DNA of 29,626 nucleotides, taken from Bacillota bacterium (lineage in GTDB: Bacteria > Bacillota > Clostridia > Lachnospirales > Lachnospiraceae). Each line of letters begins with the position of its first letter. The stretch's first letter is position 1. This document shows positions 1 through 7,191 of the stretch, one piece after another. The stretch lies in assembly GCA_023399455.1 (NCBI GenBank), contig JAEWPN010000169.1, positions 1 to 29,626 on the forward strand. Reading direction: 5' to 3'. The notes below the pieces were generated by a model. That model was not told where the DNA came from. It searched no databases and was given only the letters and a program-made list of their open reading frames with translations. The translations under genes and the position numbers were made by a program.

Positions 1-22
1 TTTTATGAGGAGCAGTCCATAA

Positions 23-997
23 ATGAGAGGAAGGAATCGAAAGAGGAAATTTGACTTTTCAGAATTGAAAATATTAAAAGTACCGGAGGTACTGCATGTA
101 TTGAAAAGGCTGAAAATACCAAGTTTAAGCTCAGGTAAAAAGATTTTGTGCTATACATTGGCGATTATATTTGTCATACTGTCCTTAGCAGATGTGATTT
201 ATGGGCTATTTCCCTTTGCGGTCAGGATCATTATCGATACTGCTGCTGCGATAATATTCTTTGGGGCTTGTTATTATTTGATACGGGATATTAATTACGG
301 AATCAGGGAGAAATTAAAGCCTGCGATTTATGAGAATCCGTTTATGAACCGGGTTTTCAGCGATTATAAGTATCGGACTGTGCTGCTTGCCGTTCCCGGA
401 TTGGGAATCAATATGGTTTTTGCGATTTTTAATGGCATTGTGGGAATTGTCAGCAGATCTCCCTGGTTCGGGTCTATGGCGGCTTATTATATTGTGCTGA
501 GCATTATGAGGTATAGTGCGATATGGTATGCGAAGAAAGCAGCCGGACTGGAAGAGGTTGGGGAACGCAGGAGCAGAGAGATTACTATCTATCATAGGTG
601 CGGTATCTCATTTATTATGATGACGATCGCGCTGGGAGGCACCGTGATGCTGATGGTGCTGAAAGGGCAGGGGAAGAGCTATCCGGGGTTTTTGATTTTT
701 GCCGTTGCGGCCTATACTTTTTATAAAATTATTCTTTCCGCCTGGAATGTGGTGAAGGCAGGAAGAATGAAGCAGATGCTGCTGACGGCCATTCGGGATA
801 TTGGCTTTGCGGATGCGCTCGTATCCATTCTATCCTTACAGACAGCCATGTTTGCTTCGTTTGGAGGAGATAATGAATTTATCAGGCCTATGAACGCAGC
901 CACTGGGACTGTGGTATGTCTGATGATTCTTATCATGGGAATCCGTATGATCCGTATGGCGGCGAAGGAGAAGAAAACGGAAGTTTACAGACTGTGA
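23..997 (+). CDS. Eight-helix integral membrane protein of unknown function
   Basis: I do not recognise the family. The 324-residue product has a basic, probably cytoplasmic N-terminus (about residues 1-38). About eight hydrophobic segments follow, near residues 40-58, 66-86, 118-141, 151-170, 191-213, 221-241, 258-280 and 292-312, and the tail is short and charged. The ATG is preceded by a GAGGAG-like ribosome site near positions 7-13. The gene ends 19 bp before a response-regulator gene and is very likely cotranscribed with the two-component system. That suggests a role as a sensed transporter, an accessory sensor or an output of that system. The residues GGDNEF near 281 are a chance resemblance and not a GGDEF domain. 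The gene is real by length, ribosome site and consistent hydrophobic pattern. Its function is open. Confidence 0.85.
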   Translation: MRGRNRKRKFDFSELKILKVPEVLHVLKRLKIPSLSSGKKILCYTLAIIFVILSLADVIYGLFPFAVRIIIDTAAAIIFFGACYYLIRDINYGIREKLKPAIYENPFMNRVFSDYKYRTVLLAVPGLGINMVFAIFNGIVGIVSRSPWFGSMAAYYIVLSIMRYSAIWYAKKAAGLEEVGERRSREITIYHRCGISFIMMTIALGGTVMLMVLKGQGKSYPGFLIFAVAAYTFYKIILSAWNVVKAGRMKQMLLTAIRDIGFADALVSILSLQTAMFASFGGDNEFIRPMNAATGTVVCLMILIMGIRMIRMAAKEKKTEVYRL

Positions 998-1016
998 GAA
1001 AGAGAGGGATATTGCT

Positions 1017-1688
1017 ATGATAAACATACTTGTTGTGGAGGACGATGAAAAACTGAACAAGGTCGTCTGCACCTATTTGAATGACAGTGGTTTTCATGCC
1101 AAAGGTTGTCTGGGGCCGGAGGCGGCGTATGATGAGATGTATAACAACATGTATGAACTGATCGTCTCGGATATCATGATGCCCAAAATCGATGGCTTCG
1201 AGTTCGCGAGAACTGTAAGGCAGGTGAATCGGAGTATCCCGATTTTATTCATATCGGCGAAAGACGACCTTTCTTCCAAGCAAAGAGGGTTTCAGCTTGG
1301 TATAGATGATTACATGGTAAAGCCTATCGAGCTGGACGAGCTGCTCCTGCGGGTCAGGGCTCTTCTGCGCCGCGCTAACATCGAGATGGAGAGGAAGCTG
1401 AAGGTAGGCAATCTGGAGCTGGATGCGGATGCTGTCAGTGCGTCGGTGGATGGGGAGGAAATCAGCCTGACCACGAGGGAATTCAATATCATATACAAGC
1501 TTTTATCCTACCCGAAAAAGACTTTTTCAAGAGCACAGCTTATGGACGAATTCTGGGGCGTGGATACGGAAACGAGCCTGCGCGCGGTGGATGTTTATGT
1601 GACGAAGCTTCGGGATAAGCTGTCGGAATGCGACGGCTTTCAAATCGTGACGGTAAGAGGTCTGGGATATAAGGCGGTGCTGCTATGA
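1017..1688 (+). CDS. OmpR/PhoB-family response regulator
   Basis: The product is a 223-residue two-component response regulator. The receiver domain (about residues 1-115) shows the acidic pair E8/D9-D10, the phospho-acceptor D52 in SDIMMPKIDG, the switch Ser at 80 and K102 in YMVKPIE. The winged-helix DNA-binding domain (about 125-223) has the OmpR pattern: LTTREFNII, then a recognition-helix region around RAVDVYVTKLRDKL, and the wing motif VRGLGYKA. It overlaps the downstream kinase gene by 4 nt (ATGA type), so the two are translationally coupled. The regulated genes cannot be read from the sequence. The membrane gene just upstream and the small membrane protein downstream are the obvious candidates. 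All catalytic receiver residues appear intact. Confidence 0.97.
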   Translation: MINILVVEDDEKLNKVVCTYLNDSGFHAKGCLGPEAAYDEMYNNMYELIVSDIMMPKIDGFEFARTVRQVNRSIPILFISAKDDLSSKQRGFQLGIDDYMVKPIELDELLLRVRALLRRANIEMERKLKVGNLELDADAVSASVDGEEISLTTREFNIIYKLLSYPKKTFSRAQLMDEFWGVDTETSLRAVDVYVTKLRDKLSECDGFQIVTVRGLGYKAVLL

Positions 1689-2791
1689 GCGGAACAAAAA
1701 AGGCGGAATACCGGTTAAGGAAAAAAAGAGGACGGTTCTCCATTTTCATCTTAATCTTCTTGGTGCTGGTAGTTATGACGACGATACAATCTCTTATCTT
1801 AGGAGAATATATCGATTATACGGCCATCAGCTTTTCACGGGTCATGTTCATGCACAGCTATTGGGTGTTTGCCGCGACAGTGTTCACGCTGCTTATCAAC
1901 TACTATAACAAGCGATATTATGAAAAACCGGTAAAGATTCTGGCTGATGGCACGAAAAAAGTGGCAGGAGGAGATTTCTCCGTATTTTTAAAGCCGCTGC
2001 ACAGGCCTGACAGACTGGATTATGTGGACGTCATGTTTTTGGACTTTAATAAAATGGTTGAGGAGCTGGGAAGCATCGAGACGTTAAAGACGGATTTCGT
2101 TTCCAACGTTTCCCACGAGATGAAGATACCTATTTCCATCATTAAAAATTATGCAGAAATGCTGCAAAAAGAAAGCTTATCGGAGGAGAAGCGTGCGGAA
2201 TATGCGGTTACGGTTGAGGAGGCCGCAACGAGGCTTTCGGATTTGGTGAGCAATATTTTGAAATTGAATAAGCTGGAAAATCAAAGGATTGCGCCGGAAA
2301 TGGAGATTTATGACGTGTGCAGGCAGCTTTGTGAATGCGCTATACGTTTCGAAGACTTGTGGGAAGAGAAGGAAATTGACCTGGAGGTGGATATAGAGGA
2401 TAGAGCCATGATAAATGCCGATGCTAACCTTATGGAGCTTGTTTGGAACAATCTGCTTTCCAATGCCATCAAGTTCACCGATGCCGGAGGAAGGGTTGCT
2501 ATCTGTCAGGCATCGACAGAAGACAGCATTACGGTATCTATATCCGATACCGGATGCGGCATGAACCATGAAAGCATGAACCATATTTTCGATAAATTTT
2601 ACCAAGGCGACACTTCCCATTCCATGGAAGGAAACGGACTGGGACTGGCGTTGGTACAGAGGGTCCTGCATCTGATGGATGGCGATATCCACGTATTCAG
2701 CGAAGAAGGGAAGGGAAGTACCTTTACCGTGACTATGCCCGCGGCAGAGGGAGTTGACGGCATGGGGGAAAGGCAGAATAGCGATGAGTGA
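1685..2791 (+). CDS. Membrane sensor histidine kinase
   Basis: The product is a 368-residue HPK1-type kinase paired with the preceding regulator. Two membrane helices (about residues 19-40 and 58-75) enclose an extracytoplasmic loop of fewer than 20 residues. It therefore has almost no external sensor domain, as in intramembrane-sensing kinases that work with a partner membrane protein. A HAMP-like linker (about 76-128) leads into the HisKA domain with H144 in FVSNVSHEMKIP. The ATPase domain has an N box (NLLSNAIKF, about 257-265), G1 (DTGCGM, 288-293), an F box (IFDKFYQ) and G2 (GNGLGLAL, about 316-323). All motifs are present, so it should be active. The stop codon overlaps the start of the next gene. 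The multi-pass protein at 23-997 is a reasonable candidate sensing partner (inference). Confidence 0.96.
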   Translation: MSGTKKAEYRLRKKRGRFSIFILIFLVLVVMTTIQSLILGEYIDYTAISFSRVMFMHSYWVFAATVFTLLINYYNKRYYEKPVKILADGTKKVAGGDFSVFLKPLHRPDRLDYVDVMFLDFNKMVEELGSIETLKTDFVSNVSHEMKIPISIIKNYAEMLQKESLSEEKRAEYAVTVEEAATRLSDLVSNILKLNKLENQRIAPEMEIYDVCRQLCECAIRFEDLWEEKEIDLEVDIEDRAMINADANLMELVWNNLLSNAIKFTDAGGRVAICQASTEDSITVSISDTGCGMNHESMNHIFDKFYQGDTSHSMEGNGLGLALVQRVLHLMDGDIHVFSEEGKGSTFTVTMPAAEGVDGMGERQNSDE

Positions 2792-3353
2792 GATGGATAA
2801 ACAGAATAAGGAATTCGTGGGATATGAATATATGGAGGTATCCGCGGATATATCGAAGACCTCCTTTTTGATCGACGGATATGAGAACTTCGGCTGGGAA
2901 ATTGATAGCAACAGAAGTGAGAACGTTCTTAACGGCAATAGCCGTGCCGGTCATCATCCGAACCAGAATAAGGTAACGCTGCATATGAAGAGGAACCGGA
3001 AGATAATGAATAAAATGGAACTGACCAGGCTTCAAAGAAACTTTGAGGCCTGTGTCAGTGATATCGAGGAGCTGGAAAGGTCAAAGGGTACTCTGGCGAT
3101 GATTTTTGCGCTGACGGTAGGGATTATAGGTACGGCATTTATGGCGGGCGCGGTATTTGCGGTAACAGCACAGCCGCCTAGAATCATCCTCTGTATCCTG
3201 CTTGCGGTACCGGCGTTCACGGGCTGGCTTCTTCCGGTATTTCTTTACAAGAGACTGGTGGAAAAGCGGTCGAAGGTAGTGAATCCTTTGATTGAAAAAA
3301 AGTTTGATGAGATTTATGAAATCTGTGAAAAGGGAAGTAAGCTGCTGATTTGA
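2784..3353 (+). CDS. Small two-helix membrane protein, paralogue of the one at 4584-5114
   Basis: The function is not recognised. I chose the ATG at 2784, which overlaps the kinase stop codon, over an upstream ATG at 2754. The chosen start gives 189 residues and matches the N-terminal layout of the paralogue. Order: an N-terminal soluble part with FVGYEY and a FGW motif (about residues 11-38), a polar insertion (about 41-62) absent from the paralogue, a basic stretch RNRKIMNK, the motif LTRLQRNFEAC (about 80-90), two membrane helices (about 103-127 and 134-156) joined by a short loop, and a C-terminal tail with NPLIEKKFDEIYEICEK. It is the last gene before a strong hairpin, so it closes the two-component operon. 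Position suggests it is an output or modulator of that system. Confidence 0.88.
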   Translation: MSEMDKQNKEFVGYEYMEVSADISKTSFLIDGYENFGWEIDSNRSENVLNGNSRAGHHPNQNKVTLHMKRNRKIMNKMELTRLQRNFEACVSDIEELERSKGTLAMIFALTVGIIGTAFMAGAVFAVTAQPPRIILCILLAVPAFTGWLLPVFLYKRLVEKRSKVVNPLIEKKFDEIYEICEKGSKLLI

Positions 3354-3441
3354 GTCTGGAGGAGAAACTTTCAGTCAATAGCTTGAAATAAAAGTAATCG
3401 AAACAATAATAGAATAGCAAATACAAGAAGTAAGTATGAGA

Positions 3442-3488
3442 ATAGGCCGCTGCAAATAGTATAGTTTATATTATTTGCAGCGGTCTAT
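3442..3488 (+). terminator. 21-bp stem-loop, probable terminator of the first operon
   Basis: Arms 3442-3462 and 3468-3488 pair along 21 positions with two G-U pairs, around a 5-nt loop (AGTTT). The core CCGCTGCAAAT/ATTTGCAGCGG is perfect. The stem is followed by an A/T-rich run ending in TATTTT, so it can act as an intrinsic terminator, though the U-tract is imperfect. The stem is longer than most intrinsic terminators and could instead be a processing site or the end of a small RNA. Confidence 0.7.
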
Positions 3489-3561
3489 ATATTTTGGTCA
3501 AAATAGTTTGCTTTTAATAAAACAGAAACAATACACAAACAGTACCAAAACATTAGGTGCC

Positions 3562-3567
3562 TATAAT
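3562..3567 (+). promoter_or_regulatory. Possible -10 element upstream of the SDR gene
   Basis: A perfect TATAAT lies 59 bp before the start codon at 3626, inside the gene-free stretch 3489-3625. No convincing -35 hexamer stands 16-18 bp upstream. The hexamer is flanked by GTGC and GCAC (3557-3560 and 3568-3571), a small inverted repeat that could mark a regulator site. The lack of a good -35 fits a promoter that needs an activator, perhaps the adjacent response regulator. That link is inference. Confidence 0.4.
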
Positions 3568-3625
3568 GCACATATAAAGCAAAGAAAACACGATAAACAA
3601 AAATTTATAAACAAGGAGAAATAAG

Positions 3626-4546
3626 ATGAATAAGAAAATTTACTTAGTGACAGGTGCAGCGGGGCTGTTAGGAAGCAATATTACAAAGCAGCTGATGGAG
3701 GAGGGAAAGGATATCATTGTCATTCACAGCGCCAGTATTGTGACCGTGGCGGACGGTTATAGCGAGAAGGTTTATCAGGTCAACGTGAACGGGACCAGGA
3801 ACATCTTGAATATGTGTGTGAAAAACAATGTGAGGAAGTTAGTGTATATCAGCTCCACCAGCGCCATTCCGGAGCTGCCGGAAGGCAGGACCATTTCGGA
3901 GGTAAGCAGTTTTTCGCCGGATAAAGTTATCGGATTCTATGGTAAGACGAAGGCAGAGGCAACGCAGTCCGTACTGGATGCCGTAAAGAAATACGATCTG
4001 GATGCCTCCATAGTATTTCCCAGCGGTATCTGCGGGCCTAACGATTTTGCAAACGGACCGGTAAGTTCGTTCATTATAGAATATGTAAGCGGTAAGATGC
4101 CTGCGGGTATAGAAGGTTATTTTAATTCCGTGGATGTGAGGGATTTGGCTGAGGGCTGTATTGCCTGCACCGAAAAAGGCAGAAAGGGAGAGGGTTATAT
4201 TATGGCGAACCAGTTAGTGGCCATAAGGGAAATGTTCAACCTATTATCCGGCATCACAGGCTGTAAAAATGTAAAAACTATCATACCTATCAAAACGGCG
4301 AAGTTATTGGGTAAGGTTGGGGATTTTATGGCAAAGGTAAAAGGAAAGCCCGGAAAGCTGACTTCCTTTGCCGTGTATAATCTGGCACGTAACAATGATT
4401 TCTCCTATGAAAAGGCAGAGAAGGAGCTGGGTTATAAGGTGCGTCCTTTTAAAGAGACAATGAAGGATGAGCTGCTGTGGATGAAGAGTGAGGGCCTGTT
4501 AAGCTGGGGCGGTGGCGCACAAGGCTATGCAAAGCAACTTGTTTAA
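3626..4546 (+). CDS. Extended-SDR (NAD-dependent epimerase/dehydratase) family protein with an internal gap
   Basis: The 306-residue protein belongs to the extended short-chain dehydrogenase/reductase group. A glycine-rich nucleotide loop (TGAAGLLGSN, G10/G13/G16), the YISST strand with S77 and the catalytic pair Y105 and K109 (YGKTK) are all visible, as is a family-typical C-terminal half (SGICGPNDF, DVRDLAEG, ARNNDFSYEKAEKELGY). It starts after a strong AGGAG site. The N-terminal half is odd. Helix A (about residues 17-27) runs straight into DIIVIHSAS, which in relatives is strand D. About 45 residues that carry beta-2, the cofactor-discriminating loop and the D-L/V adenine-contact region are missing, while the reading frame is kept. 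Cofactor binding may be lost or altered. The C-terminal extension after about residue 285 is short and glycine-rich. Confidence 0.9.
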   Translation: MNKKIYLVTGAAGLLGSNITKQLMEEGKDIIVIHSASIVTVADGYSEKVYQVNVNGTRNILNMCVKNNVRKLVYISSTSAIPELPEGRTISEVSSFSPDKVIGFYGKTKAEATQSVLDAVKKYDLDASIVFPSGICGPNDFANGPVSSFIIEYVSGKMPAGIEGYFNSVDVRDLAEGCIACTEKGRKGEGYIMANQLVAIREMFNLLSGITGCKNVKTIIPIKTAKLLGKVGDFMAKVKGKPGKLTSFAVYNLARNNDFSYEKAEKELGYKVRPFKETMKDELLWMKSEGLLSWGGGAQGYAKQLV

Positions 4547-4583
4547 TTTGAATAAAGTAAGTTTATTGGAAAGGAGAATGACT

Positions 4584-5114
4584 ATGGGTGAAGAAGAAAT
4601 GAAGAAGGATTTTGTTGGGTTTGAGTATCGTGAAGTGAAGGTAAAGAAGAAAATGATGAATCTATATGAAGATCATTACACGTGCTTCGGCTGGAAAGAA
4701 GAGGGAATCAGCGAGCCTATCGATAAGGTGGATTCCATTATTCTGAAATTCAAGAGAGACAGAAAGATTCGTAATAAGGCTGAACTGACACGACTTCAGA
4801 GACAGTTTGAGGCTTGTGCCAACGATATTGCGGCATTGGAGCAGTCAAAAGGGATAAAGGCTTCTGCGGCGGCGTATGTAATAGGTGTGATGGGAACGGC
4901 TTTTATGGCGGGTTCAGTGTTTGCGGTGACAGGAGGAAATGTACCTTTGAGTATTCTTTTAGCGGTTCCGGCATTTTTGGGCTGGGTAGTTTCTTATCCG
5001 GTGTTCCGGGAAATAAAAAGTAAGAAGACAGAAGAAGTAACTCCCTTAATCGACAGAAAATACGATGAGCTTTATACAGTGTGCGAAAAAGCGAGTGCAT
5101 TAATTTATCATTAA
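4584..5114 (+). CDS. Small two-helix membrane protein, paralogue of the one at 2784-3353
   Basis: The 176-residue protein has unknown function. I chose the ATG at 4584 because AAGGAG ends 7 nt upstream. An in-frame ATG at 4578 sits too close to that site, and the farther one at 4512 lies inside the SDR gene. It shares its full layout with the earlier paralogue: DFVGFEYREV, a FGW motif (about residues 35-37), RDRKIRNK, the motif LTRLQRQFEAC (about 68-78), two helices (about 92-116 and 120-142) with GTAFMAG and FAVT, then VTPLIDRKYDELYTVCEKA. The polar insertion seen in the other copy is absent. The leader TGGAAAGGAGAATGACT resembles the leader of the next gene, which suggests the two are expressed to similar levels. 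Confidence 0.9.
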   Translation: MGEEEMKKDFVGFEYREVKVKKKMMNLYEDHYTCFGWKEEGISEPIDKVDSIILKFKRDRKIRNKAELTRLQRQFEACANDIAALEQSKGIKASAAAYVIGVMGTAFMAGSVFAVTGGNVPLSILLAVPAFLGWVVSYPVFREIKSKKTEEVTPLIDRKYDELYTVCEKASALIYH

Positions 5115-5144
5115 AAATAAAACAACTTGGAAGGAGAATTCGCT

Positions 5145-5342
5145 ATGAGTGAATACAGATTAAAAGTCGGAAAGACAGCTGAGAATGTTACAGAAGCTTA
5201 CCAAAAGGTGGAAAATACGTTTGTTGGCGGTTACAAAAAAATTGAAAATACCGTAGTAGGCGGCTACAAAAAGATAGAAGAAAAATTTGTAGATACTTTC
5301 TTAGAAAAAGTGGAAGACGCAGAAGATACAGAAGAACAGTAA
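5145..5342 (+). CDS. 65-residue protein of 11-residue repeats
   Basis: The start at 5145 has AAGGAG ending 8 nt upstream. A more distant in-frame ATG at 5127 has no ribosome site. The protein is highly charged, has no Cys and no signal peptide, and contains three back-to-back 11-residue units at about residues 19-51: YQKVENTFVGG, YKKIENTVVGG and YKKIEEKFVDT. The 11-residue period with Tyr-Lys-Lys-hydrophobic-Glu is the pattern of amphipathic helices that lie on membranes, as in synuclein or apolipoprotein-like repeats. That comparison is by pattern and not by homology. The gene lies directly before the radical-SAM gene and may encode its partner or substrate. It could also be a lipid-surface or structural protein. 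The repeats begin with Tyr and two carry Gly-Gly, which would be unusual features for a modified peptide. Confidence 0.85.
   Translation: MSEYRLKVGKTAENVTEAYQKVENTFVGGYKKIENTVVGGYKKIEEKFVDTFLEKVEDAEDTEEQ
5199..5297 (+). repeat. Three tandem 33-bp in-frame repeats
   Basis: Three 33-bp units (5199-5231, 5232-5264, 5265-5297) encode the 11-residue repeats of the small protein. Units one and two differ mostly at codon third positions, which implies selection on the protein rather than a recent DNA duplication. Confidence 0.85.
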
Positions 5343-5367
5343 AAATTAGTGAGTAAACAAAAGAAAG

Positions 5368-6789
5368 ATGAGGACTAAAGATATGGCAATTATTGAAAAT
5401 ATGGAAGTATTTGCGGTGAAGAAGGCACTGGCCTATATGGATAAGGATCTGGAAACCAACCTGCCTAAGCTTCTCGACTGGTTCGACAAATTCGATGTGA
5501 AAAATACGCTCGAAAAGGAAAGGAATGCGGTTCGCCAGGTTGTGGAGGATAAGGACGGCAACTGGTATCGATTGATCATGAGTCTGTGGAATGATATTGA
5601 CAGTGGTGTCAGAAATCGATTGTTTGAAAACTTCATTATTAATGGGTGCTTGCTGGGATATCAAAGACAGAAGGAAAATAAGAGAAAATATAACTGCAAT
5701 GTACCGTGGGCAATTCTGATGGACCCTACCAGTGCCTGCAATCTTCACTGTACAGGCTGCTGGGCGGCAGAGTATGGCAATCATATGAATCTCACTTATG
5801 AAGAAATGGACGGCATCGTGACACAGGGGGTGGCGCTTGGGACATATGTTTATCTATTTACCGGAGGAGAGCCTATGGTCCGCAGGAAGGACATTATCCG
5901 TCTGTGCGAAGACCATCCGGATTGCGTTTTTTCTGCCTTTACCAATGGAACATTAATTGATGAGGCTTTTGCCGGTGAAATGCTTCGAGTGAAAAACTTC
6001 ATTCCGGCAATCAGCATCGAGGGCTTCGAGCAGGCTACCGATTCCAGGCGCGGAGAGGGAACCTATAAGAAGATTATAAGTGCTATGAATATTTTAAAAG
6101 AAAAAAAGCTGCCCTTTGGAATCTCCTGCTGTTATACCAGCGCCAATGCGGAGGTGATCGGCAGTGAAGAATATTTCGACAAGATGGTGGATATGGGGGC
6201 AAAATTTGCATGGTTCTTCACCTATATGCCTGTTGGAAAGGGTGCGGTGAAGGAACTGATGGCGACGGCTGAGCAAAGAGAAATGATGTATCACAAGATT
6301 CGCGAATATAGAAGCACCAAGCCCCTGTTTACCGTAGATTTCTGGAACGACGGAGAATATGTCGGCGGATGCATCGCAGGAGGCCGCTGCTATTTACATA
6401 TCAATGCGAACGGGGATATCGAGCCTTGCGCATTTATACACTATTCGGATTCCAATATCAGAGAGAAAACCTTGTTAGAAGCTTATCAGTCGCCTCTCTT
6501 TATGGGTTATCACGATAATCAGCCTTGGAATGACAATATGTTAAGACCCTGCCCTGTGCTGGACAATCCGGGAAGACTGACAAATATCGTGGAAAGGAGC
6601 GGGGCTAGGAGTACGGATTATCAGAACCTGGAGTCTGCTGAGGAATTCTCTGACAAATGCGTAGAAATAGCCGAGAAGTGGGCACCTGTCGCGGACAGGT
6701 TGTGGAAAGAGTCCAGGGAAGTAGCGGAAAGGAAGCTGGAAGAACAGGGAGGCTGTGGTTCCTGCCGCCGTTGTTCAGGATATCAATAG
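5368..6789 (+). CDS. Radical SAM/SPASM-type enzyme
   Basis: The product is a cytoplasmic radical S-adenosylmethionine protein of about 473 residues. The [4Fe-4S]-binding motif CNLHCTGC has C124, C128 and C131, followed by the SAM-contact GGEP motif (about 165-168). A helical domain of about 100 residues precedes the radical core. After the barrel, C334, C340, C353 and C394 form a SPASM-like set for auxiliary clusters (GGRCYLHINANGDIEPCAF). The tail ends with CGSCRRC, a further Cys-x2-Cys-x2-Cys group that could bind another metal. The substrate is unknown. SPASM enzymes commonly modify peptides or proteins, and the 65-residue repeat protein just upstream is the natural suspect (inference). 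An ATG at 5383 is an equally possible start. The gene follows its neighbour by 25 bp. Confidence 0.93.
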   Translation: MRTKDMAIIENMEVFAVKKALAYMDKDLETNLPKLLDWFDKFDVKNTLEKERNAVRQVVEDKDGNWYRLIMSLWNDIDSGVRNRLFENFIINGCLLGYQRQKENKRKYNCNVPWAILMDPTSACNLHCTGCWAAEYGNHMNLTYEEMDGIVTQGVALGTYVYLFTGGEPMVRRKDIIRLCEDHPDCVFSAFTNGTLIDEAFAGEMLRVKNFIPAISIEGFEQATDSRRGEGTYKKIISAMNILKEKKLPFGISCCYTSANAEVIGSEEYFDKMVDMGAKFAWFFTYMPVGKGAVKELMATAEQREMMYHKIREYRSTKPLFTVDFWNDGEYVGGCIAGGRCYLHINANGDIEPCAFIHYSDSNIREKTLLEAYQSPLFMGYHDNQPWNDNMLRPCPVLDNPGRLTNIVERSGARSTDYQNLESAEEFSDKCVEIAEKWAPVADRLWKESREVAERKLEEQGGCGSCRRCSGYQ

Positions 6790-6842
6790 GTAGAAGCGTA
6801 TTATTTAATTAGAAAAGATAAAGAAGGGAGCAAAGGCAGGAA

Positions 6843-7187
6843 ATGGAAGTGGAAATAAGCTTAAGTATAATAATCGGCTATATGTTAGGGGGCATCAACC
6901 CTGCCTTTATTTTGGCAATGAATTGGAAGTACTTTCTGATACTGCTTGTAATCGGCTGTATTTTAGCTTTTGTATTTAATTACGGATGCAGCATTTCCTT
7001 TTCGGCGGCGGTGCTTTTTCCTATTATTATGACGTTTCAAATGCGGCTTGTTGGAGTATTCGTGCTGATGGCCGCCTGCAGCGGGTGCATGATTTACAAG
7101 CATATGGATAACATTAGCAAAATCAAAGAAGGCAAAGAGGTGCCAATTAGGGTTTTTCTGAAAAAATATATTTTTAAGAGAGGATAG
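6843..7187 (+). CDS. Half-length PlsY-like membrane protein
   Basis: The 114-residue, very hydrophobic protein resembles the first and last parts of PlsY (acyl-phosphate:glycerol-3-phosphate acyltransferase, about 200 residues). The N-terminus IIGYMLGGINPAFILA matches the first PlsY helix. The C-terminal half, with a run of three helices ending in IYKHMDNISKIKEGKE, matches the PlsY ending (typically HRENI.R...GTE). The central segment with the catalytic GSGN.G.TN and GGKG motifs is absent. Residues 16-25 pass directly into the C-terminal half, so about 85-90 residues appear to be lost in frame. An acyltransferase reaction is therefore unlikely. It may be a decayed gene or a small membrane partner. 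Assignment rests on remembered family pattern. The gene follows the radical-SAM gene by 53 bp. Confidence 0.75.
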   Translation: MEVEISLSIIIGYMLGGINPAFILAMNWKYFLILLVIGCILAFVFNYGCSISFSAAVLFPIIMTFQMRLVGVFVLMAACSGCMIYKHMDNISKIKEGKEVPIRVFLKKYIFKRG

Positions 7188-7191
7188 AGGC

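Noticed and set aside
281..310. GGDNEF residues within the first membrane protein, suggesting a GGDEF domain
   Set aside because: They lie in a short loop between membrane helices, with no other part of the domain around them.
2177..2938. 253-codon open frame on the minus strand across the kinase gene
   Set aside because: It lies antisense to a kinase with intact H, N, G1 and G2 motifs. The translation has no recognisable domain and no good ribosome site.
5145..5342. Reading the repeat protein as a standard RiPP precursor
   Set aside because: There is no clear leader-core boundary or Cys-rich core. The regular 11-residue period looks more like an amphipathic helix. The substrate idea is kept only as a hypothesis.
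5188..5784. 198-codon minus-strand frame across the small repeat protein and the radical-SAM start
   Set aside because: It is opposite two well-supported genes and the hydrophobic residues follow from the complement of their codons.
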